Positions 27,879 to 37,970 of a stretch of DNA of 64,000 nucleotides are shown here, piece by piece. Source of the DNA: Rhodocyclaceae bacterium UBA1310 (GTDB taxonomy: Bacteria; Pseudomonadota; Gammaproteobacteria; Burkholderiales; Rhodocyclaceae); assembly GCA_002307175.1 (NCBI GenBank), contig DBTS01000076.1, positions 14,024 to 78,023 of the forward strand. The letters are read 5' to 3'. The first letter of the stretch is position 1. Every line of letters begins with the position of its first letter. The notes beneath the pieces were generated by a model. The model was given only the letters and a program-made list of their open reading frames with translations, was not told where the DNA came from and did not search any database. Both the position numbers and the translations under genes were made by a program.

Positions 27879-28553
27879 GTCACCTCTCCTGGACTGGGGC
27901 CGGACTGTAATTTTTTGATTCACGACTTCCCGGTTGACGACCCGCAGCAAAGAAAACTTTAACCCGCCAGGCAGGTTTGCAATCCTCTTTCCGGCCCCAA
28001 TGACAATGCCGCAAAGCCTTCAGGAATGGTGCTTATGATGATGAAGGAGACAGCCTTCCCCCGGCCTTCCCACCCTCAAGGGCAGGGTTTCCAGACACAA
28101 TTTGTTGGCTCTTATGACTTAAAAGTCACACTTGCATTTGAGAAAGACTTGAACTAAATACCACACCCAGACAGGCAGAAATACCCCATATAAATACATG
28201 AAATCGGATGAAGGGACAGTCAATCGCTTAACTTGTTATACCGAATGCATACGACAGAGAAATCGCGCGCATTGATTGCGAAAAACAGGCTGCGTTCCGA
28301 CATATTGAGTCGCAATAAACTCAGAAGCTCTCCACGATCTGTCGCGAGAAGGCGTCAGCGGGACAAGGCGGGGTTTCATGGCGCACTGCCCCGTGCCAGC
28401 CAAGCCGGTTTGCTGTACGAAGCAAACCGTGGGATAAGAGCAGCGCGGAAACCGGAGTGCGTGTTTGAGAAGTGAGGATTGCGAGCAGCATTTGAGCTCA
28501 GACCAGGAGGCCCGATCACGCCTTTGCAGCAAACGATCAGCGTCTCAGTGGAC
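27879..28553 (-). promoter_or_regulatory. 675-bp non-coding region between the two regulator genes
   Basis: This region is visibly richer in A+T than its surroundings. It holds a TGACTT-AA-AAGTCA dyad at 28115-28128 and a hairpin at 28406-28429 (8-bp stem CGGTTTGC/GCAAACCG, 8-base loop). Open frames here (for example 28233-28475 plus, 28236-28532 minus) lack ribosome sites and family likeness. It could carry the promoter of the left regulator gene and perhaps a small RNA. Confidence 0.4.
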
Positions 28554-29261
28554 TCACGCCGTAGACTCAGTTGCTGCTGCCTCGGCGCGCTCCAGCCGAT
28601 ATCCGAAATTGTAGGTCGGCACCACACGGAAACCGTTTTCAGGCTGCAGCTTGAGTTTGCGCCGCACGCGCGACACATGGGTATCCACGGTGCGCGTCGG
28701 GATGTCTGCACTGCGGCCCCATACGGCTTCGAGCAGGTGTCCGCGCGAAAGAAGCCGACCGATGTTGCGGAACATGAAGATCGCCAGATCAAGTTCCTTT
28801 TCGGTAAGGTCAATGACCTCGCCGCGCAGACTGATACAGCTCTGGGAAGGATCAATGCGATAGGGCGGCAGATCAAGCACGGCGTCGATTTCACGCGGTT
28901 TGACACGCCGCATGACGGCTTCGATGCGCGACAGCAGGATACGCGGACTAACCGGTTTGACCAGAAAGTCATCCGCACCGGCAGAGAGCCCCGCGACGAT
29001 GTCTTCTTCCGAATTCAGGCCGGTGAGAAAAAGTGCCGGCGTATCGTCCTGCCGGTCCCGGCGGAGCCAGGTGAGGAATTCCTCACCCGTCTGATCGGGC
29101 AACATCCAGTCCAGCAGATACAGATCAACACTTTCGCGCGTGGAAGACCGGCGCAGGTCCCCGACCAGGGTGAAATGCTGAACTTCATGACCTGCTTTGC
29201 GCAAACAGGTAACAATCAACTGGGACTCGGTTGGATTGTCCTCCAAAACCGCAATGCGCAT
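28554..29261 (-). CDS. orphan OmpR-type response regulator, copy 2
   Basis: 235 residues from ATG 29261, preceded by GGAGAGG. Receiver domain with D51 in LLDWMLPD, T80 and K102; winged-helix domain with DLTEKELDLAIFMFRN and RTVDTHVSRVRRKL. It is the paralogue of the gene at 27165, in the same orientation. The two differ mostly in the linker and the alpha4-beta5 face (LTGLNSEED here, ITSRDAEDD there), so they may answer different kinases. No kinase gene is nearby. Confidence 0.9.
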   Translation of the reverse strand: MRIAVLEDNPTESQLIVTCLRKAGHEVQHFTLVGDLRRSSTRESVDLYLLDWMLPDQTGEEFLTWLRRDRQDDTPALFLTGLNSEEDIVAGLSAGADDFLVKPVSPRILLSRIEAVMRRVKPREIDAVLDLPPYRIDPSQSCISLRGEVIDLTEKELDLAIFMFRNIGRLLSRGHLLEAVWGRSADIPTRTVDTHVSRVRRKLKLQPENGFRVVPTYNFGYRLERAEAAATESTA

Positions 29262-29323
29262 ACGCCTCTCCACTTGCCACTTGCCAGACCAGCTAGTCAC
29301 CCATTCTACGAGTTTCGCGCGCT

Positions 29324-29971
29324 TCAGGCAGCAAAATCCGCAACAAATGGATTGCTGTCGCGCTCTTCCCCGAATGTAGACATAGGCCCATGCCCCGGAA
29401 TGAACGCAACATCCCGCCCCAGTGGCCAGAGTTTTGTGCGGATTGAATCAATCAGTTCCTGATGGTTGCCACGCGGAAAATCACTCCGCCCGACAGAACC
29501 CGCAAACAGCACATCGCCCACCAGAGCCAGTCTGCCGCTGCGACTGAAGAAAATAATGTGACCCGGTGTATGCCCCGGCGTGTGATACACCTCCAGCACT
29601 TCGTTGCCGACGCTGACAGTCGCCCCCTCTTCCAGCCACTGATCGGGATGAAAGGCTTCGATCGGTGCAAACCCGAACATCCGGCACTGCTCAGGCAGGG
29701 CATCAAGCCAGAAAGCATCCAGCGCCTGTGGGCCAACCACCGGAACGCCCGCAGCCTTGGCAAGCTCCATCGTGCCCCCCACATGGTCGAGATGCCCATG
29801 CGTAAGCAGAATCTTCGACAAGCGTGCACCTGTGGCAGCGAGCGCTGCCAGAATCCGCTCCACATTGCCGCCGGGATCAACCACCGCAGCCTGCATGGTT
29901 TCATCACACCACAGGATGCTGCAATTCTGCTGCAGCGGGGTGACGGGTACGATCTGATATTGAAGTGACAT
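29324..29971 (-). CDS. metallo-beta-lactamase-fold hydrolase, YcbL-like
   Basis: 215 residues. The metal site THGHLDHVGG, the later histidine in YHTPGHTPGH, D in LVGDVLFAGSVGRSD and FIPGHGP complete a glyoxalase II-like binuclear centre. The short length without the glyoxalase II C-terminal helical domain fits YcbL, a type II glyoxalase-like thioesterase. Follows the flavoprotein gene by 21 bp, so likely one transcript. Confidence 0.88.
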   Translation of the reverse strand: MSLQYQIVPVTPLQQNCSILWCDETMQAAVVDPGGNVERILAALAATGARLSKILLTHGHLDHVGGTMELAKAAGVPVVGPQALDAFWLDALPEQCRMFGFAPIEAFHPDQWLEEGATVSVGNEVLEVYHTPGHTPGHIIFFSRSGRLALVGDVLFAGSVGRSDFPRGNHQELIDSIRTKLWPLGRDVAFIPGHGPMSTFGEERDSNPFVADFAA

Positions 29972-29992
29972 ATATTTTCAGACTTTCTCGAT

Positions 29993-30964
29993 TCAGATTG
30001 TGCGCAGATCCAGCTCAATGCTGCGGGCAGCCTGGGCACCGGCAGCCAGTGCCGTGACCACACAGGGGTGTGCCACATTGCAGACATCTCCCGCTGCATA
30101 AAACCCCGGGCAGCCAGTGCGACAGGCTGCATCAGCCTTCAGATAGCCTGCGGCATCGAAAATCAGGGACTGCAGGCATTCGAGTTCCACACATTCGTGC
30201 AGAAAAGATGTGTTCGGCTGATAGCCGGCCAGCACGTGCACACGATCATACGCATCCACCAGGGCCTGACCCTCTGCGGTCGCCAGGGTGGCAATGATTT
30301 CTCCGCTGCCCGTGACCACATCACGCAGCCGTGCCGGGCAGAGGATGCGGCATCCCGGCTCGGCCTCCACAGCCAGACGCATCGCGCGCTGTGCGCGCAG
30401 GGCAGAGCGCACCGCCAGCGTGACATGACACCCGCGGGCCAGCAGGAAACGGGCGTTTTCAAACGCATTATCGCCGCCACCGATGATCAGAACCCGCTGC
30501 CCGGCAATGCGGTCCAGATCCCGGAAGGTATGCGGGCCAAACGCGAAGCGCTCGCGACAGGCGGCAAAACCGCCAACCTGGGCCACAGTTTCCTCGGCCC
30601 GATAACGCGTCCCGGTCGCCAGCAGGATCGCCGCGCACTCAAGCATCTCGCCATCGGAAAGCCCCACCTGGAAACCGCCATGCCGGGCACGCGCAATGCG
30701 CGTCGGCACACACCCACAGCACAGACGGATTGCCGCGTGTTCGGCCACGTGCGCCACGAAGCGCTTGGCAAGCTCCGGCCCCGTCAGGCCCGGCTGCCCG
30801 AGCACCCAGTCGTTTGCGAGAAAATTCAGATGCTGCATGCCGCCCGCCTGCACGGCCTGTTCCAGCACCACCACACGCAACCCCAGATTGTGCAGCCACA
30901 ATGCAGCAGACAGGCCCGCCGGACCGCCGCCGATGATGCATACCTGTGGTGCCTCAGACGACAT
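29993..30964 (-). CDS. thioredoxin reductase-like flavoprotein lacking the redox CxxC
   Basis: 323 residues with an FAD site (CIIGGGPAGLSAALWL), an NAD(P) site (RVLIIGGGDNAFENARFL) and the closing FYAAGDVCNVAHPCVVTALAAGAQAA. The layout is that of TrxB, but the CATC disulfide expected in the NADPH domain is absent; the region reads GGFAACRERFAFGPH. It is therefore closer to ferredoxin/flavodoxin-NADP reductase-like members of the family. Electron acceptor unknown. It lies between DUF1840 and the metallo-hydrolase gene in one direction. Confidence 0.82.
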   Translation of the reverse strand: MSSEAPQVCIIGGGPAGLSAALWLHNLGLRVVVLEQAVQAGGMQHLNFLANDWVLGQPGLTGPELAKRFVAHVAEHAAIRLCCGCVPTRIARARHGGFQVGLSDGEMLECAAILLATGTRYRAEETVAQVGGFAACRERFAFGPHTFRDLDRIAGQRVLIIGGGDNAFENARFLLARGCHVTLAVRSALRAQRAMRLAVEAEPGCRILCPARLRDVVTGSGEIIATLATAEGQALVDAYDRVHVLAGYQPNTSFLHECVELECLQSLIFDAAGYLKADAACRTGCPGFYAAGDVCNVAHPCVVTALAAGAQAARSIELDLRTI

Positions 30965-30979
30965 GTAGCCTCCGCTGCA

Positions 30980-31303
30980 TCAGGTGCTCTCCCAGATCAC
31001 CGCAACCTTGTCGCGCTCCGCGCGCTGCAGCAGCGTCAACAGCGGAACAGCGCGCGTGGCAAAACTCACGGAAGGCTCGGCGGGGACAGCATCGCCCTCT
31101 TCTTTTCCGGAACGACGGCGGGCGCTCGCCCTATCCGCCTCGATAGCCGATTGCAGGGACGCAATGGCGGCCGGCAGCTGGGTCACCGTAACAATGCCAC
31201 GGACATCAAGAGCATCCTTACCCATGACATTTAGCATATGTTGGCCGACAGTCCCGAACATGATGACATCGCTGTCGGCTTCGGATTTGAACGTGATGAG
31301 CAT
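30980..31303 (-). CDS. DUF1840 family protein
   Basis: 107 residues from ATG 31303, with AAGGAGG four bases upstream. It opens MLITFKSEADSDVIMFGTVGQ and includes LDVRGIVTVTQLPAAIASLQSAI, as in DUF1840, a family largely confined to proteobacteria. Ends in LLTLLQRAERDKVAVIWES. Function unknown. First gene of a three-gene group with the flavoprotein and the metallo-hydrolase. Confidence 0.82.
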   Translation of the reverse strand: MLITFKSEADSDVIMFGTVGQHMLNVMGKDALDVRGIVTVTQLPAAIASLQSAIEADRASARRRSGKEEGDAVPAEPSVSFATRAVPLLTLLQRAERDKVAVIWEST

Positions 31304-31485
31304 GCAACCTCCTTGCAAGTCGCAAAGATAGCCGGTTTACGCGCTTTGTGCAGCGCCCACCCACAAAAACACTGGAAAAGTGCACCTTGGCCGGGTAGCC
31401 AAACCACCGCGCAAAAACGCAAGCAACACAGGCTGCATAGCGGCGGGTATCCGCTGCAGCGACAGATCATGAACAGCTTCTCAGC

Positions 31486-32025
31486 TCAGCTGCATGACCC
31501 GCTGCCCGTATTGACGAGCACCGGCCAGACATACTTGAAGGCTTCTGCCGAGGCGCAGCGCTGCGCACAGTGGGTGTAGGAAATGGTGACCTGCTGGCCC
31601 TGCTGCCAGATTCGCACGGTACACCCATCGGTCGGGCTGCGCATCTCAATGGAAGGCGTGCGCTGGATCTGCCTGAAACCACTGGTTTCAAAGCTGCAGC
31701 TGCCACGCTCGGGCACACTGATCTCGGTTGCCAGCGAGCGAACCTCACCGTTGACGATTTCCACCCGGTTGCTGCCGTGATAGCCCGTATCGTCGCGAAA
31801 GCTGCACTGGTTGCGCACATTGATCGGCCCTGGCGCCTTCTGCAGCTGCGCCTTCAGGCGGCTCTGATCCACCCTTGAGAGCAGGCTGCCGGGCTTGGCC
31901 CGTGGCAGATTCACCGCCCGGCCGGAGGAAGAGGCTTTCTCCGGGCTATCGGCAGACATCGTACTCTCGTGAGCACAACCACCCAGACTGCCCAGCACAC
32001 ACAGCATCAATACAGTCTTGTGCAT
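31486..32025 (-). CDS. putative outer-membrane lipoprotein, unknown function
   Basis: 179 residues with a lipoprotein signal peptide: hydrophobic VLMLCVLGSLGGC, lipid-accepting Cys 17. The mature part is Ser-rich at first, then contains a Cys-bearing domain (NQCSFRDDTGYHGSNRVEIVNG, GSCSFET, DGCTVRIWQQGQQVTISY, CAQRC) that probably forms disulfides. I do not recognise the family. It lies 15 bp downstream of the LysE-type gene in the same direction. Confidence 0.7.
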   Translation of the reverse strand: MHKTVLMLCVLGSLGGCAHESTMSADSPEKASSSGRAVNLPRAKPGSLLSRVDQSRLKAQLQKAPGPINVRNQCSFRDDTGYHGSNRVEIVNGEVRSLATEISVPERGSCSFETSGFRQIQRTPSIEMRSPTDGCTVRIWQQGQQVTISYTHCAQRCASAEAFKYVWPVLVNTGSGSCS

Positions 32026-32040
32026 GATCTCACCGCTTTC

Positions 32041-32661
32041 TCACCGTTTGAACCCGGCAAGCAGAACGCCCGCTCCGACAAACAGGCTGCCAAAGCCACG
32101 ATTCATCCAGCGAATGTGGTGTGGCTCGCGCAACAGGCGCAATACGCGTGCGGCCAGCAGGGTATAGCCGTTCATCACCACGATGTCGGTAAACACCAAG
32201 CTCAGCGCACACAGAAGGTACTGGATGGCCTGTGGGGCATGCGGATCAATGAACTGCGGCAATACCGCAAGCAGGAACAGCACGCCCTTGGGATTCGTGA
32301 TGTTGATCAGGAAAGCCCGCAGCACCAGTGCCCAGCGTCCTTCGGCCACTTCTGCGCTGACTTCACTGACGGGGGCAACAGGGGCGCGCCATTGCTGGAT
32401 ACCCAGCCACACCAGATAAACCGCGCCAACCCATTTGATGGTGAGGAACAGATGTTGCGAAGCTGCCAGCAGCGCGCCCAACCCGGCGGCGACAATCGCC
32501 ACCATGAACAGCAGACCCAGTTGCAGGCCCAGGATGTTCCAGAGGGCGCGACGGTATCCTACGCGTTGCCCCACCGCCATACAGGAGAGCGCGCCCGGGC
32601 CGGGCGCCAGACTGATGATCCAGCAGGCTGTGAAAAAGGCTAACCAGGTATGCAGACTCAT
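32041..32661 (-). CDS. LysE/RhtB family exporter
   Basis: 206 residues with about six membrane segments. The N terminus WLAFFTACWIISLAPGPGALSCMAVGQRVGYRRALWNILG carries the family's PGPG motif, and LRAFLINITNPKGVLFLLAVLPQFI is the second hallmark. It should export an amino acid or homoserine-type solute; the substrate cannot be told from sequence. Confidence 0.9.
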   Translation of the reverse strand: MSLHTWLAFFTACWIISLAPGPGALSCMAVGQRVGYRRALWNILGLQLGLLFMVAIVAAGLGALLAASQHLFLTIKWVGAVYLVWLGIQQWRAPVAPVSEVSAEVAEGRWALVLRAFLINITNPKGVLFLLAVLPQFIDPHAPQAIQYLLCALSLVFTDIVVMNGYTLLAARVLRLLREPHHIRWMNRGFGSLFVGAGVLLAGFKR

Positions 32662-32782
32662 GATGGAAGACTCTTCCTGAAGTCATCACAGTTTGCCCGC
32701 CGTGTGCGAAATGGCAAGTCTCCACGGCCATGCGGCGTGGGAGACTTGCCATGAGGCGGCGGCGAGCCGCCATACGGAACAA

Positions 32783-34258
32783 TTACACTGCAGGCTGCTG
32801 CAGATGCCAGTCGGTGGCCTGTTGCAGGCGATGTGCCACATTCAGCAGGCGTGCCTCGCCGAAATAATTGCCGATCAGCTGCAGACCCACCGGCATCCCG
32901 TCTGCCGAGAAGCCGGCAGGCGTGGAGAGCCCCGGCAAACCGGCCAGATTGACGGCAATTGTATAAATATCCGCGAGATACATCTGCACCGGATCATCGG
33001 CCATCTGCCCGAGTTTCCAGGCTGCCGTCGGCGCCACCGGGCCGGCGATCACGTCGCATTGCGTAAGGGCCTGCTGGAAATCCTCGGCGATCAATCGGCG
33101 CAATTGCTGGGCCTTGATGTAATAGGCATCGTAATAGCCATGTGACAGCACGTAGGTGCCCACCAGAATGCGCCGCTTGGTTTCGGAACCAAAACCTTCG
33201 GCACGGCTGCGCATGTACATGGCTTCCAGCGGCGAGACCTTGTCGCCAACCAGATCGGCGTATTCCTTGGCACGGTGCCCATAGCGCACACCATCGAAAC
33301 GGCTCAGATTGGAGCTGGCCTCAGCCGGTGCGATCACATAGTAGGCCGGAATCGCCAGATGCGTGTTGGGCAGGCTCACCTCAACGGTGGTCGCGCCCAG
33401 TTTGCGCAGCTCGGCCAGTGCAGCCTCGATGGCAACGCGCACATCATCGGCAAGACCCTCACCGAAATATTCCTTCGGCAGGCCGATGCGCAGACCATCG
33501 AGCGGGCGGTTCAGATCCCGCGTGTAGTCTTCACGCTCGCGCTGCAGGCTCGTCGAATCGCGCGTATCAAAGCCGGCCATGTGACTGAGGAGCAGCGCGC
33601 AGTCTTCTGCGGTATGCGCAATCGGCCCGCCCTGATCGAGAGAGCTGGCGTAAGCAATCATGCCGTAACGCGACACGACACCATACGTGGGCTTGATGCC
33701 GGTGACACCACACAGCCCGGCAGGCTGACGGATCGAACCTCCGGTATCGGTGCCGGTGGCAGCGGGCACCATGCCGGCCGCCACGGCGGCGGCCGAGCCC
33801 CCGGATGAGCCGCCAGGCACGCGCTCGGTGTTCCACGGGTTACGCACCAAACCGTAAGCCGAGCTTTCATTGGTCGAGCCCATCGCGAACTCGTCCATAT
33901 TGGTCTTGCCCAGGCTGACACAGCCGGCAGCCTTGAGCTGGGTCACGACATTGGCGTCGTACGGGCTGACAAAATTCGCGAGGATCTTCGAACCGCAGGT
34001 GGTGAGCACCCCTTCGGTACAGAAGAGATCCTTGTGCGCAATCGGCACGCCGGCGAGAGGCGCGGCCTTGCCCGCAGCAATTGCGGTATCCGCTGCATCC
34101 GCTGCTGCGAGCGCACCATCACGATCCACCGTGATGAAGGCATTGAGCCTGGAATTCAGCGTTTCGATACGGGCCAGATAGTCGCTGACCAGCTCGCGAC
34201 TGGAAATTTTCTTCTGCGCCAGCGCATCAGCCAGCGACTTGAGGGTCTGAATGCTCAT
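32783..34258 (-). CDS. gatA: Asp/Glu-tRNA amidotransferase subunit A
   Basis: 491-residue amidase-signature enzyme, full length for GatA. Catalytic Ser-cisSer-Lys parts are visible: K near [16 protein letters not shown], and the Gly/Ser-rich [33 protein letters not shown]. It releases ammonia from glutamine for transamidation of misacylated tRNA. Its start overlaps gmhA by 4 bp. The expected gatB does not follow; a LysE-type gene does. Confidence 0.97.
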   Translation of the reverse strand: MSIQTLKSLADALAQKKISSRELVSDYLARIETLNSRLNAFITVDRDGALAAADAADTAIAAGKAAPLAGVPIAHKDLFCTEGVLTTCGSKILANFVSPYDANVVTQLKAAGCVSLGKTNMDEFAMGSTNESSAYGLVRNPWNTERVPGGSSGGSAAAVAAGMVPAATGTDTGGSIRQPAGLCGVTGIKPTYGVVSRYGMIAYASSLDQGGPIAHTAEDCALLLSHMAGFDTRDSTSLQREREDYTRDLNRPLDGLRIGLPKEYFGEGLADDVRVAIEAALAELRKLGATTVEVSLPNTHLAIPAYYVIAPAEASSNLSRFDGVRYGHRAKEYADLVGDKVSPLEAMYMRSRAEGFGSETKRRILVGTYVLSHGYYDAYYIKAQQLRRLIAEDFQQALTQCDVIAGPVAPTAAWKLGQMADDPVQMYLADIYTIAVNLAGLPGLSTPAGFSADGMPVGLQLIGNYFGEARLLNVAHRLQQATDWHLQQPAV

Positions 34259-34839
34259 TTTTGCTTGGTGAAGCCCATGCCGATTTCCACGTGGTCAATC
34301 AGCGCGTGGATGAACTTGATGTGGATTTCCTGGATACGGTCTGCATAGCCGAAATGCGGCACGATGATCATGGCGTCGGCCAGATCCCGCATCTTGCCGC
34401 CATCCTTGCCGGAGAGGAGGATGACGCGCATGTTGCGCTCGCGGGCCGCACGGATCCCGGCCAGAATGTTGGCCGAATTGCCGCTTGTCGAAATGCCCAG
34501 GAAGACATCCCCGGGGCGCCCGAGGGCTTCGATATGGCGCGAGAAGATAAACTCGAAACCATAGTCATTACCTACGCAACTAATATGGGATGGATCGGAA
34601 ATGGCTATCGCTGCAAGTGCCGGACGGTTTTCGCGATAACGCCCCGACAGTTCTTCGGCAAAGTGCATGGCGTCGCAATGCGAGCCACCGTTACCGGCCG
34701 CCATCACCTTGCCGCCAGCCTTCAGCGATTCCACAATGATGTCGCCGGCACGCTCGACTTCACGCAGCACGGTTTCATCGGCCAACACCTTGCCTAGGAG
34801 GGCATGGGCTTCCTGCAGATGCTCAAGCAGACGGCTCAT
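34255..34839 (-). CDS. gmhA: sedoheptulose 7-phosphate isomerase
   Basis: 194-residue SIS-domain protein. The sequence is GmhA-like throughout: [58 protein letters not shown] and [23 protein letters not shown]. It makes the heptose precursor for lipopolysaccharide inner core. It sits between gatC and gatA with 4-bp overlaps on both sides (34836-34839 and 34255-34258), an unusual position. DiaA is a related SIS protein, but the [11 protein letters not shown] and HIKFIHALI runs favour GmhA. Confidence 0.9.
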   Translation of the reverse strand: MSRLLEHLQEAHALLGKVLADETVLREVERAGDIIVESLKAGGKVMAAGNGGSHCDAMHFAEELSGRYRENRPALAAIAISDPSHISCVGNDYGFEFIFSRHIEALGRPGDVFLGISTSGNSANILAGIRAARERNMRVILLSGKDGGKMRDLADAMIIVPHFGYADRIQEIHIKFIHALIDHVEIGMGFTKQK

Positions 34840-35123
34840 TCGATCACCTTGGGGACGAGATAGAGGCCGCGCTCGGCCTCGGGCGCCACAGCCTGATAGG
34901 CTTCGCGGCGGTTCGATTCGGTGACGGCATCCTCGCGCAGCCGCTGGACGACATCCTGCGGATGCGACATCGGCGCCACGCCGGTCGTGTCTACAGCCTG
35001 CATCTGTTCGATGAGGCCGAAAATCCCGCTAAGCTTGGCCTGGGTGGCCTCGCGTTCGGCGGAAGTGAGTTCAATACGGGCCAGCCGCGCGATGCGATCG
35101 ACCTGTTCCAGTGTGAGTGACAT
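34836..35123 (-). CDS. gatC: Asp/Glu-tRNA amidotransferase subunit C
   Basis: 95 residues from ATG 35123. Typical Gat[54 protein letters not shown] and a LYLVPKVIE end. It holds the GatA-GatB interface. First gene of the gatC-gmhA-gatA minus-strand operon; divergent from mreB with 159 bp between. Confidence 0.94.
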   Translation of the reverse strand: MSLTLEQVDRIARLARIELTSAEREATQAKLSGIFGLIEQMQAVDTTGVAPMSHPQDVVQRLREDAVTESNRREAYQAVAPEAERGLYLVPKVIE

Positions 35124-35201
35124 GATCCAAAGACCTCGGGAACACAATTCCCTGCCCCTTTATCGGGCAGGGAGTTCATGAGAGACAAGGGGATAGGGTA
35201 A

Positions 35202-36323
<1,122 letters not shown>

Positions 36324-36413
36324 CCTGCAAGACTGGGGTGGCGCGCGCCACGTAGCTGTGGCAAGCTCGCGCCCCCCGGATAGAACTGGGTTCCGACTTC
36401 CTGGCTGCAAGGC

Positions 36414-37418
36414 ATGGTTTCCACCGATAACGAGACTCCTCCATTCTTCAAGCGCGGTTTGCCGCCATCTGCACGGGCGAGTCTGTATCTGGCGTTGTCC
36501 TTCGCCATGCTGATCTCAGACCTGCGCATGCACTACCTTGACGGTACACGGCAGGCGCTTGCCGTACTGGCTTATCCCCTGCAATTTGCAGCCGCCACAC
36601 CGGCCGAGTATGTACACAAGGCTTCGAGCTACTTCTCGGGGCTGGCCAGCCTGCAGCGCGAGAACAGCCGCCTGAAGGCCCGCGAACTCGCAATGGCCAG
36701 CCAGGTACTGTTTACCGAGCAGCTACAGCGTGAAAATTCTGATCTTCGCAACCTGCTGCTCATGCAGCAGAACCTGCGGGTGCGCAGTTCGGCTGCGGAG
36801 ATCGTGTTTACTGCCCGCGATCCGTTCTCGCGCAAGGTGATCCTTAACAAAGGGAGCCAGCAGAACATCGAGCCCGGTTCACCGGTGGTGGATCAGGCCG
36901 GCGTGATTGGCCAGGTCACCCGCGTCTACCCCCTGCACGCAGAAGTCACGCTGCTCTCCGACAAGGATCAGGCAATTCCCGTGGTCATTGAGCGCAGTGG
37001 CTTGCGTGCGGTAATGTTCGGTACCGGCAACGGGCTCATGGAACTCAAGTTCCTCGCGGCCAACGCAGAAATCCGCCCCGGCGACCGCATCCTCACCTCT
37101 GGCCTGGACGGCATCTTTTCCCCGGGTCTGCCGGTGGCAACCGTGCTCAAGATCACGCGTGACAGCGCCGAATCGTTTGCGCGCATCCTCTGCCGCCCGG
37201 TCGGCAACGTCGAACGTAGCGGCGCCGTCCTGGTGCTCTCGCGTATCGGCCCACGCCTGCAGCGCCCGGAAGAAGAAGATACGAGCGACCCACGGCGTGC
37301 CTCAGCCGGACGCATCCGCGGCACCCGCTCAAGCGCGCCCGCTGCAGCGCCTACCAGTGCCGGAAGCACGGCGCCAGAGAGTAGCAGCTCCGGCAACACC
37401 ACCCAGGAACGCCGCTAA
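36414..37418 (+). CDS. mreC: rod shape-determining protein MreC
   Basis: 334 residues: one N-terminal membrane segment (about 22-42), a coiled coil (about 75-110, LQRENSRLKARELAM and LQRENSDLRNLLLM), then the two MreC beta domains (SRKVILNKGSQQNIEPGSPVVDQAGVIGQV, RPGDRILTSGLDGIFSPGLPVA). A Ser/Pro/Ala-rich tail of about 55 residues ends the protein. It links MreB to PBP2 and RodA in the periplasm. Overlaps mreD by one base. Confidence 0.95.
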   Translation: MVSTDNETPPFFKRGLPPSARASLYLALSFAMLISDLRMHYLDGTRQALAVLAYPLQFAAATPAEYVHKASSYFSGLASLQRENSRLKARELAMASQVLFTEQLQRENSDLRNLLLMQQNLRVRSSAAEIVFTARDPFSRKVILNKGSQQNIEPGSPVVDQAGVIGQVTRVYPLHAEVTLLSDKDQAIPVVIERSGLRAVMFGTGNGLMELKFLAANAEIRPGDRILTSGLDGIFSPGLPVATVLKITRDSAESFARILCRPVGNVERSGAVLVLSRIGPRLQRPEEEDTSDPRRASAGRIRGTRSSAPAAAPTSAGSTAPESSSSGNTTQERR

Positions 37419-37939
37419 TGCAGCCCACCCATCGCTCACCCCGCCTGTTGCTGCCCGTCCGCATGGGTTTTGTGACGTTTTCGCTGCTTGTGGCGCTGGT
37501 TCTGAACCTGGTACCCGTCGGCAATTTCTACGCAGTGCCGGATTTCGTGGCGCTCGTACTGGCCTTCTGGTGTGTGCGTGAACCGCATCGCGTCGGCATG
37601 GGCACAGCCTTCATCCTCGGGGTGATCATAGATGTTCCGTACGCCGCTGTGATGGGGCAGCATTCGATTGCCTATGTGCTGCTGGCCTGGGCTGCCGTGG
37701 TCAACTCACGCCGTTTGTTGTGGTTTTCGCCTTCCGTGCAGGCTCTCCACATGGTGCCGCTGTTTCTCATGGTGCAATTGGTGCAGTTGGTACTGCGTCT
37801 GCTGGCGGGGCATCGTTTCCCGGGCTGGGAGTACTTCTTCAGTTGCTTCGCCACCGCCGCGCTCTGGCTGCCTGCCCATTATCTGCTGCTCTGGCCACAG
37901 ATGCGCCCGATTGAGCACGATGAGAACCGCCCATTGTGA
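37418..37939 (+). CDS. mreD: rod shape-determining protein MreD
   Basis: 173 residues with five or six membrane segments. The family run FVALVLAFWCVREPHRVGMGTAFILGVIIDVPYAAVMGQHSIAY is present. Starts in the mreC stop codon (TAATG), so translation is coupled. Inner-membrane partner of MreC. Confidence 0.93.
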   Translation: MQPTHRSPRLLLPVRMGFVTFSLLVALVLNLVPVGNFYAVPDFVALVLAFWCVREPHRVGMGTAFILGVIIDVPYAAVMGQHSIAYVLLAWAAVVNSRRLLWFSPSVQALHMVPLFLMVQLVQLVLRLLAGHRFPGWEYFFSCFATAALWLPAHYLLLWPQMRPIEHDENRPL

Positions 37940-37970
37940 CCCCCTCCTTGCCGACAGGGATTAGGCCCGC

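Noticed and set aside
28233..28475. Possible 80-residue basic protein in the gap between the two regulators
   Set aside because: No ribosome site, TTG start, no family likeness and overlap with a hairpin.
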